From Variovorax sp. Root473 (GTDB taxonomy: Bacteria > Pseudomonadota > Gammaproteobacteria > Burkholderiales > Burkholderiaceae_C), in assembly GCF_001426505.1 (NCBI RefSeq), contig NZ_LMEV01000014.1:133582-197581 (forward strand): a DNA stretch of 64,000 nt, read 5' to 3'. Numbering within the stretch: position 1 is the first letter of the stretch; each line of letters opens with the position of its first letter. The position numbers were made by a program, and so were the translations under genes. The notes under the pieces are model-generated. The model searched no databases, was not told the DNA's origin, and worked only from the letters and a program-made list of their open reading frames with translations. Shown one piece after another: positions 54,658-63,451 of this stretch.

Positions 54658-56117
54658 CGGGCGGTCGTGGTGGGCTTGCCTTGCGCGAGTGCGTCGTCGG
54701 CCGGCTCCCAGCCGCCACCGAGCGCCATGAACAGCACGACCTGGTCATCGGCCAGCTGCGCGTCGCTGGCCGCCAATGCGGCATCGGCGCCGGCCAATGC
54801 GCGCTCGGCGTCGAGCGCGTCGAGGTAGGCGGTGCGGCCGTTGCGGTACAGCTGGCGCGCCTGCGCGGCGACCTTGGCGCTTTCGTCGCGCGATGCCTGC
54901 AGGGCGGCGCGGCGGTCGAGCTCGCGGGCGTAGGTGCCGAGCGCGGTCTCGGTCTCGCGCAGCGCGGTCAGCACGGTGCCGTCGAACTTCGCGAGCGCGG
55001 CGCGCGTGCCGGCCTCGGCCTGCGCGATGCGGGCCTGCGCGGCGCCGGTGTTGGGCACGGTCCACGAGATCAGGGGGCCGAGGCTCCAGGCCAGGGTGTC
55101 CTTGCGGCCGAAGTCGTTGGCATGGCCGGCGGAGGAGCCCGACAGGCCCAGCGTGACCTTCGGATAGAGGTCGGCCGTGGCCACGCCGATGCGCGCGGTC
55201 GATGCGGCAAGGCCGCGCTCGGCCTGGCGGATGTCGGGCCGGCGGCGCAGCAACGCGGCACCGTCGCCCACCGGCAGTGCGCCGGCCACGCGCGGCGCCG
55301 TGGTGCAGTCGGCCACCTCGCGCGGAAAGTCTTGCGGCAGCGCGCCGGTGAGCGTGGCCAGGCGGTACAGCGCGCCCTGGCGCTGCGCCTTCAGCGGCGG
55401 CAGCGCGGCATCGAGTTGCGCAAGCTGGGCGCGCGCGCGGCCGGCGTCGATGGCACCGGCGCGGCCCGCGCGCTGCAGGCGCTCGGTGACGTTCACGGCG
55501 TCTTGCTGCAGCGCGACCGACTTCTGCGCGATCTGCAGCCGCAGGCCGGCCGAGCAGGCTTCGGCGTAGGCGCGCGCGGTGCCGGCCGCGACGTTCACGC
55601 GCACGAGGTCGAGCGCGGCTTCGGCGGCCTGGCTGTTGGCGGCGGAGGCCTCGATGGCGCGGCGGATCTGGCCGAACAGGTCGACCTGGTACGACAGCGA
55701 CGCGCCTGCGCTGTAGTTGAAGGTGCTGGGCGGTTCGTAGCCCTTCTGCAGCAGCGACAGGCCCGAGACGTGGCCGAACGACGGCCCGCCGTTGACGCCG
55801 ATCGTGGGGTACTTGGCGCCGGCCACTTCGGTTTCGATGGCGCGTTCGCGCTCGAGGTTGGCGACGGCCTGGCGCAGGTCGGTGTTGTGCGCGAGCGCCT
55901 GGGTGACGAGCCGGTCGAGCAGCGGGTCGTGGTACAGGCGCCACCAGTGCGCGGGCAGCGGCGCAGCGTCGGCCGGTGCTTCGGCGAAGGGCTTGCCGGC
56001 CGCGGGCTGGCTGGCCAGCGCCTCGGACGGCTGGTGATAGTCGGGGCCGACCGCCGCGCAGGCCGCGAGTCCGGCCGCGACCGCGAGCGAGGCCATGCGA
56101 AAGGCGAAGCGGGTCAT
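54654..56117 (-). CDS. Outer-membrane efflux lipoprotein, NodT/OprM family
   Basis: Trimeric outer-membrane channel for tripartite efflux. The 487-residue protein has a lipoprotein signal (LAVAAGLAACAAVGPDYHQP). Two outer-membrane-efflux repeats follow, each with the long helical pattern (DLRQAVANLERERAIE; AQARIAQAEAGTRAALAKFD), and the OprM-like RRRPDIRQAERGLAASTARIGVA is visible. It begins 5 bp after the membrane fusion protein gene, consistent with one complex with the FUSC-type pump. Confidence 0.94.
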   Translation of the reverse strand: MTRFAFRMASLAVAAGLAACAAVGPDYHQPSEALASQPAAGKPFAEAPADAAPLPAHWWRLYHDPLLDRLVTQALAHNTDLRQAVANLERERAIETEVAGAKYPTIGVNGGPSFGHVSGLSLLQKGYEPPSTFNYSAGASLSYQVDLFGQIRRAIEASAANSQAAEAALDLVRVNVAAGTARAYAEACSAGLRLQIAQKSVALQQDAVNVTERLQRAGRAGAIDAGRARAQLAQLDAALPPLKAQRQGALYRLATLTGALPQDFPREVADCTTAPRVAGALPVGDGAALLRRRPDIRQAERGLAASTARIGVATADLYPKVTLGLSGSSAGHANDFGRKDTLAWSLGPLISWTVPNTGAAQARIAQAEAGTRAALAKFDGTVLTALRETETALGTYARELDRRAALQASRDESAKVAAQARQLYRNGRTAYLDALDAERALAGADAALAASDAQLADDQVVLFMALGGGWEPADDALAQGKPTTTAR

Positions 56118-56122
56118 GGCGT

Positions 56123-57046
56123 TTATCCCTTCTTCGGTGCGGCGCTGGTCGGGGCCGCGTCGTGTTCGAGGACCTGCACTGTGACGGTCTGGCCGGCCAC
56201 GAGGCGCGCGCCTTCGGGCAGCGGGTCGAGCTTCACGCGCACGGGGATGCGCTGCGCCAGCCGCACCCAGTTGAAGGTCGGGTTCACGCTGGGCAGCAGG
56301 TTGGCGCTGGTGGAGCGGTCGCGGTCGGCAATGCCGGCGGCCACGCTGTCGACCGCGCCTTCGAGCACCGCGCCGCCACCCATCGGCGTCACGCGCACGC
56401 GGTCGCCCAGGTGGATGCGCGGCAGCTTCGTTTCTTCGAAGTAGCCCTCGACATAGAACGACTGCGCATCGACCAGCGCGAGCACCGGCCGGCCCGCGGC
56501 GGCGTAGCTGCCCTGGCGCAGGTCGAGGTTGGTGACGAGGCCGGCGGCGGGCGCGCGCACCTCGGCGCGCTGCAGGTTCAGGCGCGCCGAATCGAGCGCC
56601 ACCTCGGCCTGCGCGACGGCGGCGCGTGCCTGCTCGACGCGGGCGCGGGTCTGTTCGCGCGACTCCTTCGACACCAGGTCGTCGAGCCCGGTGTTGCGTG
56701 CGTTCTCGCGCTGGGCCTGCGCGCTCACGGCGCGCTGCGCGGCGAGCGCGGCCTGCGCCTGGCGCACGGCGAGGTCGTAGCGCGCACGGTCGACCTCGAA
56801 CAGCAGCGTGCCGGCAGCGACGGCCTGGTTGTCGTGGACCGGCACGGCCGTGACCAGGCCCGAGACGTCGGGCGCGATCTGGACCACGTTGGCGCGCACG
56901 CGGCCGTCGCGCGTCCACGGCGCGAGTTCGTAGTGGTCCCACAGGCGAAAGCCCGCCCAGACGGCGGCGGCCACCACGGCCACGGTGAGAAGAACGCGCA
57001 GCAGGCTCTGGGCCCGGGGGTTGTCTGCGAAGGGGTTGGCTTTCAT
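56123..57046 (-). CDS. HlyD-family membrane fusion protein, AaeA-like
   Basis: Periplasmic adaptor of 307 residues linking the inner-membrane pump to the outer-membrane channel. It has one N-terminal membrane segment (LLRVLLTVAVVAAAVWAGF). The biotinyl-lipoyl-like halves (APWTRDGRVRANVVQIAPDVSGLV; AEVRAPAAGLVTNLDLRQG) flank a coiled-coil hairpin rich in Ala, Arg and Gln. APWTRDGRVRA is the family hallmark of EmrA/AaeA proteins. Confidence 0.94.
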   Translation of the reverse strand: MKANPFADNPRAQSLLRVLLTVAVVAAAVWAGFRLWDHYELAPWTRDGRVRANVVQIAPDVSGLVTAVPVHDNQAVAAGTLLFEVDRARYDLAVRQAQAALAAQRAVSAQAQRENARNTGLDDLVSKESREQTRARVEQARAAVAQAEVALDSARLNLQRAEVRAPAAGLVTNLDLRQGSYAAAGRPVLALVDAQSFYVEGYFEETKLPRIHLGDRVRVTPMGGGAVLEGAVDSVAAGIADRDRSTSANLLPSVNPTFNWVRLAQRIPVRVKLDPLPEGARLVAGQTVTVQVLEHDAAPTSAAPKKG

Positions 57047-57083
57047 GGGAATCTCTGTGTTGTTTGAGTTGTCGGTGCGGGCG

Positions 57084-57290
57084 TCATTGCAGGTGCACCG
57101 TGAGCCGGCTCAGGCCGTAAAGCAGCAGCAGGTACAGCGCCATGTCGAACAGTGCCGGGTGCCACACCCAGCGGTACAGGCCGGTGGCGGCCAGCAGCCG
57201 GCGCACGCCCCACAGGGCGAGCAGCGCGGCGCCGGCCAGCAGCATGAGCCAGGGCACGTAGAGCCCGTAGAAACTGGCTTCGCCGATCAT
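57084..57290 (-). CDS. DUF1656 membrane protein, AaeX-like
   Basis: The 68-residue protein has two hydrophobic segments (LYVPWLMLLAGAALLALWGV; LFDMALYLLLLYGLSRL). DUF1656/AaeX proteins are small companions of FUSC-type aromatic-acid efflux pumps. Its start overlaps the pump gene stop by 4 bp and the adaptor gene follows by 37 bp. Function beyond the complex is unknown. Confidence 0.87.
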   Translation of the reverse strand: MIGEASFYGLYVPWLMLLAGAALLALWGVRRLLAATGLYRWVWHPALFDMALYLLLLYGLSRLTVHLQ

Positions 57291-59395
57291 GCGGACGCTC
57301 CTTGCGGTGAAGAAGACACGCCCGCCAGCGAAGGCGGCGCATCGGGGAACAGGTTGCGGCGCAGGCCGACCAGTGCGGTGACGGCGGCGCGCGACGCGGT
57401 GGAGGTGTCGCGCGCCGCGAGCACGGCGGTCAGCGCCTCGTCGATCTGCGGCAGCAGCGCGGCGGGGCGCGGCGTCATGCGGCCTTCGCCGCGCTGGCGG
57501 AAGAAACGCGCGATGCCGCCGAGCAGCGCGCCCGCGGTGGCCAGCGGCAGCTGGGCGCGCACACGCTGCAGCACGGCGATGTCGGCGCCCATGCGCAGGT
57601 CGCGCAGCGCATCGTCGGCAACCACGCCTTCGACCGTGCCGCCGGACTGCGCGATGCGCGGTGCCAGCAGGCCGATGCGGTCGAGCATGCGCACGGCATA
57701 GGCGTCGCTCTGCGCGTACTGCGGCTGGGTCGAGGCGGCCATGTCGCCGAGTTCGCGCCAGGTGGCGCGCTGGATGCGGCGCGCGCTCCAGTCGGCGCCC
57801 ACCGAGCGCACCAGCCGCGTGACGCGCGCAGCCATCACCACGCCGACGATCTGGCCGAGCATGCTGTTGATGAAGCTCACGAGGTCGGCGCTGGCGGTGT
57901 CGTGCATCGCGAGCGTGCCCGACACGCCGAAGATCAGCGCCATCGCGGCCATGAAATGCGTCGGGCGCGGCAGGTAAAGGCCCAGCAGCAAAAAGAGCGG
58001 CGCGCAGATCAGCGCGAGCATGCCGAAGTCCTGCACCGTGGGCATGAGCACGAGCACGTAGACGGCCGAGATGGGAATGGACCACAGCGTCCACTTCAGG
58101 AAGCCGTGCATCGCGGGCACGGGGTCGTCCATGGTGGCGAAGAAGCAGCAGAAGACGGCAGCCATCATGGTGGCGGCCGAGCCCATCGGCCAGCCCGTGA
58201 GGATCCAGAACGCGCCGCACACGCAGATGGCGATGACGGCGGCCAGCGCCGACAGCAGCGCCATGCCGTGGTCGCGATGCATCGCGCGCTGGCCGAGCGC
58301 GGCCGTGCGGCGCAGCGGCGCGCCGCCCTTCAGGCCTTCGTCGATGTCGCGGCGCAGCCGGGCGCAGGCCGTCCAGCCGTCGACCAGCTCTTCGAGCCGG
58401 CCCGCGAGACCGATGCGCAGTGCGCGGGCCCAGGGGGCGCGTTCGGCGTCCTGTGCGGCGCCGAGCGCACCGATCGCCTGGCGCAGCGCCTGCCCGCGCG
58501 CCGACGCGTCGGCGGCCGGATCGCTTTCGTCGCGCAGCCACTGCGCGGCCAGCGCCAGCACGGCAGTGACGTCGGGTGCCAGGCGGCCTTCGGCCTGCAC
58601 CAGTGCCTGCAGCCTGTCTTCCACGGCCGACAGCGCGGGCGTGAGCGCCGCCACGCGGTCCTGCATGGCGCGGATCGCGCCGGCGGTCCAGCGCAGGTGC
58701 GTGGTGTCGAAGGGCACGTGGGTCGAAAGCAGGCGCAGCTGCGTGATGTCGCCCGCGAGGCGGCGGCGGTCGTCGTCCAGGCGCTTGGGGTCGGCGTCCT
58801 TGGGGGCGCTTCGGTCGGCGGACTGGAACAGGTCGCCCAGCCACTGGCGCGCATCTTTCAGCGTGCGGTCGAGCAGGCCCAGCACGGTGGGCGCGAGCCC
58901 CGCGGGCAGCACGAGGCTGTGGACCAGCGTGGCGCACAGGATGCCCAGGCCGATTTCCTCCACGCGCGCCACGGCGGTGTCGAACAGCACGAGCGGCGTC
59001 TGCACCGACGGAAAGCCGATCAGCGCCGCCGTGTAGCCCGCGAGCATGAAGACGTACGAGCGCGGCGTGCGGTCGAGCAGCGAGATGTACAGGCACAGGC
59101 CGACCCACAGCGCGAGCACCAGCGTGAGCAGCTCGGGCGCGTTCGAGAGGGCGGGCACCATCAGCACGGTGGCAACGCTGCCGATCAGCGTGCCGCAGAA
59201 GCGGAAGACCGCCTTGGAGCGCACGGCGCCGGCCAGCGGGTGGGCGACGACGTAGGTGGTCATGAGCGCCCAGAACGGGCGCGGCAGGCCGGCGCGGCTG
59301 GCCAGGTACATCGCCAGCATCGCGGCGGCGAAGCTCTTGACGGAAAAGAGAACTTCCGCGCGGGTGAAGCGCGGCAGCGCCATCGACATCGCCAT
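57287..59395 (-). CDS. FUSC-family efflux pump, AaeB-like
   Basis: Inner-membrane pump of 702 residues with the FUSC layout: two clusters of hydrophobic segments (LASRAGLPRPFWALMTTYVVAHPLAGAV at the N-terminus; ALLSALAAVIAICVCGAFWILTGWPMG near the middle) separated by a large helical cytoplasmic domain. AaeB homologues export aromatic carboxylic acids with AaeA. It begins directly after the marR stop with no gap. Confidence 0.92.
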   Translation of the reverse strand: MAMSMALPRFTRAEVLFSVKSFAAAMLAMYLASRAGLPRPFWALMTTYVVAHPLAGAVRSKAVFRFCGTLIGSVATVLMVPALSNAPELLTLVLALWVGLCLYISLLDRTPRSYVFMLAGYTAALIGFPSVQTPLVLFDTAVARVEEIGLGILCATLVHSLVLPAGLAPTVLGLLDRTLKDARQWLGDLFQSADRSAPKDADPKRLDDDRRRLAGDITQLRLLSTHVPFDTTHLRWTAGAIRAMQDRVAALTPALSAVEDRLQALVQAEGRLAPDVTAVLALAAQWLRDESDPAADASARGQALRQAIGALGAAQDAERAPWARALRIGLAGRLEELVDGWTACARLRRDIDEGLKGGAPLRRTAALGQRAMHRDHGMALLSALAAVIAICVCGAFWILTGWPMGSAATMMAAVFCCFFATMDDPVPAMHGFLKWTLWSIPISAVYVLVLMPTVQDFGMLALICAPLFLLLGLYLPRPTHFMAAMALIFGVSGTLAMHDTASADLVSFINSMLGQIVGVVMAARVTRLVRSVGADWSARRIQRATWRELGDMAASTQPQYAQSDAYAVRMLDRIGLLAPRIAQSGGTVEGVVADDALRDLRMGADIAVLQRVRAQLPLATAGALLGGIARFFRQRGEGRMTPRPAALLPQIDEALTAVLAARDTSTASRAAVTALVGLRRNLFPDAPPSLAGVSSSPQGASA

Positions 59396-59899
59396 TTACT
59401 GGCCGCGCCCTTCCTGCTGCAGGCTTTGCATGCCGGCGGCACTGCGGCCGAGCTTGGCCTCGAGCGCGCCGAAGACGCGCAAGGTGGCGGCGATGTCCTC
59501 GTCGGGAATGCCTTCGAACAGCGCGGTGCGCATCTGGCGCAGCGCGGCCTCGATGGGCTCGCACACGGCGCGGCCGGCGGGCGTGAGGTGCAGCGTCTTG
59601 GCGCGGCGATCGGCGGGGTCTTCGCGGCGCTCGACGAAACCGGCCTCGACCAGCTGGTCGAGCGAGCGCACCAGCGACGGCCCTTCGATACCCAGCGCCT
59701 CGGCCACCGTGCCCTGGCGCACGCCGTCTTCCATGCGCCCGAGCACCACGACCGGCCAGGCCAGCGTCTGCGACAGGCCCACATGCGCCACCGCCTTGTC
59801 GGCCGCCGCGCGGTAGCCGCGCTGGAGCACCGACAGCGAGGTGCCGAGCCGCATCAGCGCGTGTTCGCGCAAGAGGGAGATGGGTTCGGTATCGGCCAC
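59396..59899 (-). CDS. MarR family transcriptional regulator
   Basis: The 167-residue winged-helix protein has the recognition region TVAEALGIEGPSLVRSLDQLVEAGFVERRE and wing DPADRRAKTLHLTPAG, both hallmark MarR. It is the first gene of the efflux operon. The GTG start is assigned because a palindrome ends 15 bp upstream; no clear Shine-Dalgarno is seen, and an ATG 15 codons later is possible. It probably represses the operon and responds to an aromatic or other small ligand. Confidence 0.9.
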   Translation of the reverse strand: MADTEPISLLREHALMRLGTSLSVLQRGYRAAADKAVAHVGLSQTLAWPVVVLGRMEDGVRQGTVAEALGIEGPSLVRSLDQLVEAGFVERREDPADRRAKTLHLTPAGRAVCEPIEAALRQMRTALFEGIPDEDIAATLRVFGALEAKLGRSAAGMQSLQQEGRGQ

Positions 59900-59913
59900 A
59901 GTGTTATCAATTA

Positions 59914-59927
59914 GTTAGCTTGCTAAC
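59914..59927. promoter_or_regulatory. Putative MarR operator
   Basis: GTTAGC-TT-GCTAAC is a perfect 14-bp palindrome, with AT-rich flanks that almost extend it. It lies 15 bp upstream of the marR start, where binding would repress the efflux operon including marR itself. Confidence 0.72.
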
Positions 59928-60012
59928 AATTATACGGGTTTCTACCGAGTCTTGCGCGCGGCCGCGCACGTCGTCAGCGCGCGGCCCGGGAAAAAGGGGG
60001 AAGAAAGAAAAG

Positions 60013-60382
60013 TGTGAAGCTCGCCGATAAGCCGGATTCTGTGCACCGGCGCCCTCTTGCGAAGACCCCGGCGTGACCGCCATTACTCTGGGCCGTCTGT
60101 CGCCAGACGGCTCGATGCCACCTACCCGCCAGCTCAGCGGAACCACCTCGATACTGGCCTACTTGGTGTTGCTGCGCGCAGAGATTGCCCGTTTCACCCG
60201 AACTGAATCGGCTCGTCTCTGTTGCTCTGATCCTCACCTCACGGTGGAGAGTCGTTAACTCCTGCGCTGTCCTGTGCAGTCCGGACGTTCCTCCAGTGCG
60301 ATCTTTCGACCCGATGCTGTTGCCCGAAGGCGCAGCGTCGTCCCTTTCGGGCTTGCACCAGCGGCGGTCTGGCGTGCTTCAC
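60013..60382 (-). ncRNA. rnpB: RNase P RNA
   Basis: Catalytic RNA of RNase P, which matures tRNA 5' ends. On the minus strand the conserved GGAGGAACGTCCGGACTGCA core near the 5' side, CAGAGCAACAGAGA and the 3' CAGAATCCGGCTTATCGG are all present. The ends pair as helix P1: GAAGCACGCC at about 60371-60380 with GGCGAGCTTC at 60016-60025. About 370 nt, class A. ORFs crossing it are spurious. Confidence 0.96.
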
Positions 60383-60389
60383 GGGCCGG

Positions 60390-60395
60390 ATTATC
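60390..60395 (-). promoter_or_regulatory. Candidate rnpB -10 element
   Basis: GATAAT on the minus strand lies about 8 bases before the predicted rnpB 5' end. A matching -35 is weak. Confidence 0.5.
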
Positions 60396-60440
60396 GCCCG
60401 CCGCACGAATGACCCTTCCGGCGGTGCCGCGCGCCGATCG

Positions 60441-62024
60441 TCAGCCGGGCGTTTCGCGGTCGTCGACCTGCACCAGGCCCAGCTTGCGCAACGTCCGGTG
60501 GAAGTTGCTGCGATCGATGCCGACCTCGCGCGCGGCGCTGGCCACGCGACCGCCGTGGCGGGCGAGGACCTCCGAGAGCCAGGCGCGCTGGAAGGCTTCG
60601 GTCGCCTCGCGCAGCGTGCCGCCCGTGGCGGCAATCCCCGCGGGTTCGCGCGCCGGGGCCTGCGCAGGCGCCGCCACCGGCGCTGTCGCAGCAGCGGACT
60701 CCAGCGCCAGATGGTGCGGCTCGATGGCCGTCCAGCGCGAGCCGCGCGGCTGCTCCCTGAACGCCCGCAGCGAGGCGCGGCTGATCACATGCTCGAGCTC
60801 GCGCACGTTGCCCGGCCAGCCGTGCGCCAGCAGGGCGGCCTTCGATGCTGGCGAAAGCCGCAGGTTGCGTGCGCCCAGCCGGTGCTGGTTCTCCTCGAAG
60901 AAGCTGCCCGCGAGCACCAGCACGTCGCGCCCGCGTTCGCGCAGCGGCGCGACGACGAGCGGATAGACCGACAGCCGGTGGTACAGGTCGGCACGGAACC
61001 GGCCCTGCGCGATGGCTGCGGGCAGGTCGCGGTTGGTGGCGGCAATCACGCGCACGTCGACCTTGCGCATGCGGTCGCTGCCGGGCCGCTGCACCTCGCC
61101 GCTTTGCAGCACGCGCAGCAGCTTGGCCTGCACGCTCAGCGGCAGTTCGCCGACCTCGTCGAGAAAGAGCGTGCCGCCATCGGCGATCTCGAACTTGCCG
61201 TCGCGGTCCTGCACCGCGCCGGTGAACGCGCCGCGCTTGTGGCCGAAGAGTTCGCTGTCGGCCAGCGACTCGGGCAGCGCCGCGCAGTTGACCTGCACCA
61301 GCGGCTGCTCGCTGCGTCGCGAGTGCGCGTGCAGGCGCTGCGCCACCAGGTCCTTGCCGACGCCGGTTTCGCCGAGCAACAGCACCGTGAGGTCGGACAC
61401 GGCGACCGTGTCGATCTCGTGGCACAGCTGCTTCATCGCCGCGCTGCTGCCCAGCAGCTCGCGCGGCGCGCCGCGGCCTGCGCGCAGGGCTTGCGCGACG
61501 GCCTGCTCGCGCATCGCGCGCGCCTGCATCTCGCGGATGGTGTCGGCGGCCTCGATGCCGGTTTCGACGAGCGCGATCAGCGCCTCCATCTGCGCCGGGC
61601 TCACGGCATCGAAGGCGTGCGGTTCCAGCGCATCGAGCGTGAGCAGGCCCCAGAGGGCACCGTGCAGGCGCAGCGGCGCGCCCATGCAGTCGTGCACCGG
61701 CAGGATGCCCGGCTGGCCGGCGACGAGGCCGTCGTACGGGTCGGGCAGGTTGCTGTCGTGCGCGAAACGCAGGCCGCGTTCGCTGCCGAGCAGGCGCGCA
61801 AACCGCGGATGGGCGGCCACGGGAAACTGGCGCCCGAGGGTTTCATCGCTCAGGCCGTCGACCGCGACGGGTTTCAGCACGTCGACGTCGAGCTGCAGCA
61901 GCGCGGCGGCGTCGCAGCGGACCAGCCCGCGCGCGGCGGCGAGAAGCGATCGGTAGCGGGCGGCCTCGGCTTCGGGTCCGGGCGATGGGGCCCCGGTGGT
62001 TGAATCGACACGGTTTGCGGTCAT
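60441..62024 (-). CDS. norR: Nitric oxide-responsive sigma-54 activator NorR
   Basis: The 527-residue protein has a GAF domain (about 20-170) that in NorR holds a mononuclear iron sensing NO. An AAA+ sigma-54 interaction domain follows with Walker A GETGVGKD, the GAFTGA loop and Walker B GGTLFLDEVGEL. It ends in a Fis-type helix-turn-helix (RVASAAREVGIDRSNFHRTL). It is divergent from hmp, as expected for an NO-detoxification pair. The start ATG is at 62024. Confidence 0.93.
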   Translation of the reverse strand: MTANRVDSTTGAPSPGPEAEAARYRSLLAAARGLVRCDAAALLQLDVDVLKPVAVDGLSDETLGRQFPVAAHPRFARLLGSERGLRFAHDSNLPDPYDGLVAGQPGILPVHDCMGAPLRLHGALWGLLTLDALEPHAFDAVSPAQMEALIALVETGIEAADTIREMQARAMREQAVAQALRAGRGAPRELLGSSAAMKQLCHEIDTVAVSDLTVLLLGETGVGKDLVAQRLHAHSRRSEQPLVQVNCAALPESLADSELFGHKRGAFTGAVQDRDGKFEIADGGTLFLDEVGELPLSVQAKLLRVLQSGEVQRPGSDRMRKVDVRVIAATNRDLPAAIAQGRFRADLYHRLSVYPLVVAPLRERGRDVLVLAGSFFEENQHRLGARNLRLSPASKAALLAHGWPGNVRELEHVISRASLRAFREQPRGSRWTAIEPHHLALESAAATAPVAAPAQAPAREPAGIAATGGTLREATEAFQRAWLSEVLARHGGRVASAAREVGIDRSNFHRTLRKLGLVQVDDRETPG

Positions 62025-62160
62025 AAGTACAACGCTGAATTTGTAGCGAATTTGACCACGCCCGGCAAATCCCCAATGACATCAAGCACTTGCAGCGGCC
62101 TTCCGGTTGGCACGAATCGTGAGAAGAACAACGCATCTCCAACCGCAGGAATGCAAGACC
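62025..62160. promoter_or_regulatory. norR-hmp divergent regulatory region
   Basis: The 136-bp gap contains a TTGGCACG at 62107-62114 that fits the -24 part of a sigma-54 promoter; the -12 part (GTGAG) is degenerate. GAATTTG is repeated at 62037-62043 and 62048-62054, 11 bp apart. No clear GT-N7-AC NorR site was found. Confidence 0.4.
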
Positions 62161-63345
62161 ATGAACCCGCAGACCATCGCCATCGTCAAGTCCACCGTGC
62201 CCGCACTGAAGGCCCACGGCGAGGCCATCACCAGCCATTTCTACAAGATCATGTTCGAGGGCCATCCGCAGGTGAAGGCCTTCTTCAACGAAGCGCACCA
62301 GGCCGCCGGCACGCAGGCGCGCGCGCTGGCGGGTGCGGTCATCGCGTACGGCGCGCACATCGACCGGCTGGACGAGATCGCCGGCGCCCTGCCCCGGATC
62401 ATCCAGAAGCACGCGGCGCTGGGCGTGCTGCCCGAGCACTACCCGATCGTCGGCCACTACCTGCTGCGCGCCGTGAAGGAGGTCCTCGGCGATGCCGCCA
62501 CCGACGAGGTGATCGCCGCGTGGGGCGAGGCCTACGAATCGCTCGCGGGCCTGCTCATCGCCGCGGAAGAAGCGGTCTACAGCGCCAACGCGGCGCAGAC
62601 CGGCGGATGGCGCGGCACACGCGCGTTCCGCGTGGCGCGGCGCGAGGACGAAAGCGAGGTCATCACCTCGTTCTACCTGGAGCCCGCGGACGGCGGCGCG
62701 CTGCTGGCGTTCTCGCCGGGGCAGTACCTCACGCTGGTGCTGGAGATCGACGGCCAGCCGGTGCGACGCAACTACTCGCTGTCCGACGCGCCGGGCAAGC
62801 CGTGGTACCGCATCAGCGTGAAGAAGGAGGAAGGCGGCCGTGCATCGAACTGGCTGCACGAGGCTGCCGTGGTCGGCACGCATCTGCAGGTGCAGGCACC
62901 GTGCGGCGACTTCGTGCTGCAGCCCGCGGGTGAGCAGGCGCGTCCGCTGGTGCTGGTGACGGGCGGCGTGGGCATCACGCCCGCGATGAGCATGCTCGAA
63001 TCGGTGGCGCACACGGGTCGGCCGGTGCACTTCGTCCACGCGGCACGGCACAGCGGCGCGCATGCGTTCCGCGCCCGCGTCGACGCACTCGCGCAGCGGC
63101 ATGCGAACGTGAAGCCGCTGTATGTCTACGACACGCCGCGTGACACCGACACACCGCACGCGACCGGTTTCGTCACCCGCGAACTGCTGGCCGGGCTGCT
63201 GCCGGAAGACCGCGACGTCGACCTGTACTTTCTCGGACCGAAGCCCTTCATGAAGGCGGTGTATGCCAACGGGCTGGCGCTCGGCGTGCCCAGGCAGCAG
63301 CTTCGCTGCGAGTTCTTCGGGCCGCTGGAAGCCCTGGAAGCCTGA
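62161..63345 (+). CDS. hmp: Flavohaemoglobin, nitric oxide dioxygenase Hmp
   Basis: Converts NO to nitrate using O2 and NAD(P)H. The 394-residue protein has a globin domain (about 1-140) with the proximal His at about 84 (KHAALGV) and B10 Tyr at 28. A ferredoxin-reductase domain follows: FAD motif RRNYSLSD and NAD motif [14 protein letters not shown], ending CEFFGP. Divergent norR implies NO induction. Confidence 0.97.
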   Translation: MNPQTIAIVKSTVPALKAHGEAITSHFYKIMFEGHPQVKAFFNEAHQAAGTQARALAGAVIAYGAHIDRLDEIAGALPRIIQKHAALGVLPEHYPIVGHYLLRAVKEVLGDAATDEVIAAWGEAYESLAGLLIAAEEAVYSANAAQTGGWRGTRAFRVARREDESEVITSFYLEPADGGALLAFSPGQYLTLVLEIDGQPVRRNYSLSDAPGKPWYRISVKKEEGGRASNWLHEAAVVGTHLQVQAPCGDFVLQPAGEQARPLVLVTGGVGITPAMSMLESVAHTGRPVHFVHAARHSGAHAFRARVDALAQRHANVKPLYVYDTPRDTDTPHATGFVTRELLAGLLPEDRDVDLYFLGPKPFMKAVYANGLALGVPRQQLRCEFFGPLEALEA

Positions 63346-63451
63346 GCACAGGAAAACCCGCAACGCCCTTGCGCTGAAACGGTCGCGGGCTGGTCTCACA
63401 ATGCGCGTTGTCCGCTTGAACCACCGCATTGAATTGATCCAAGGAGATTCC

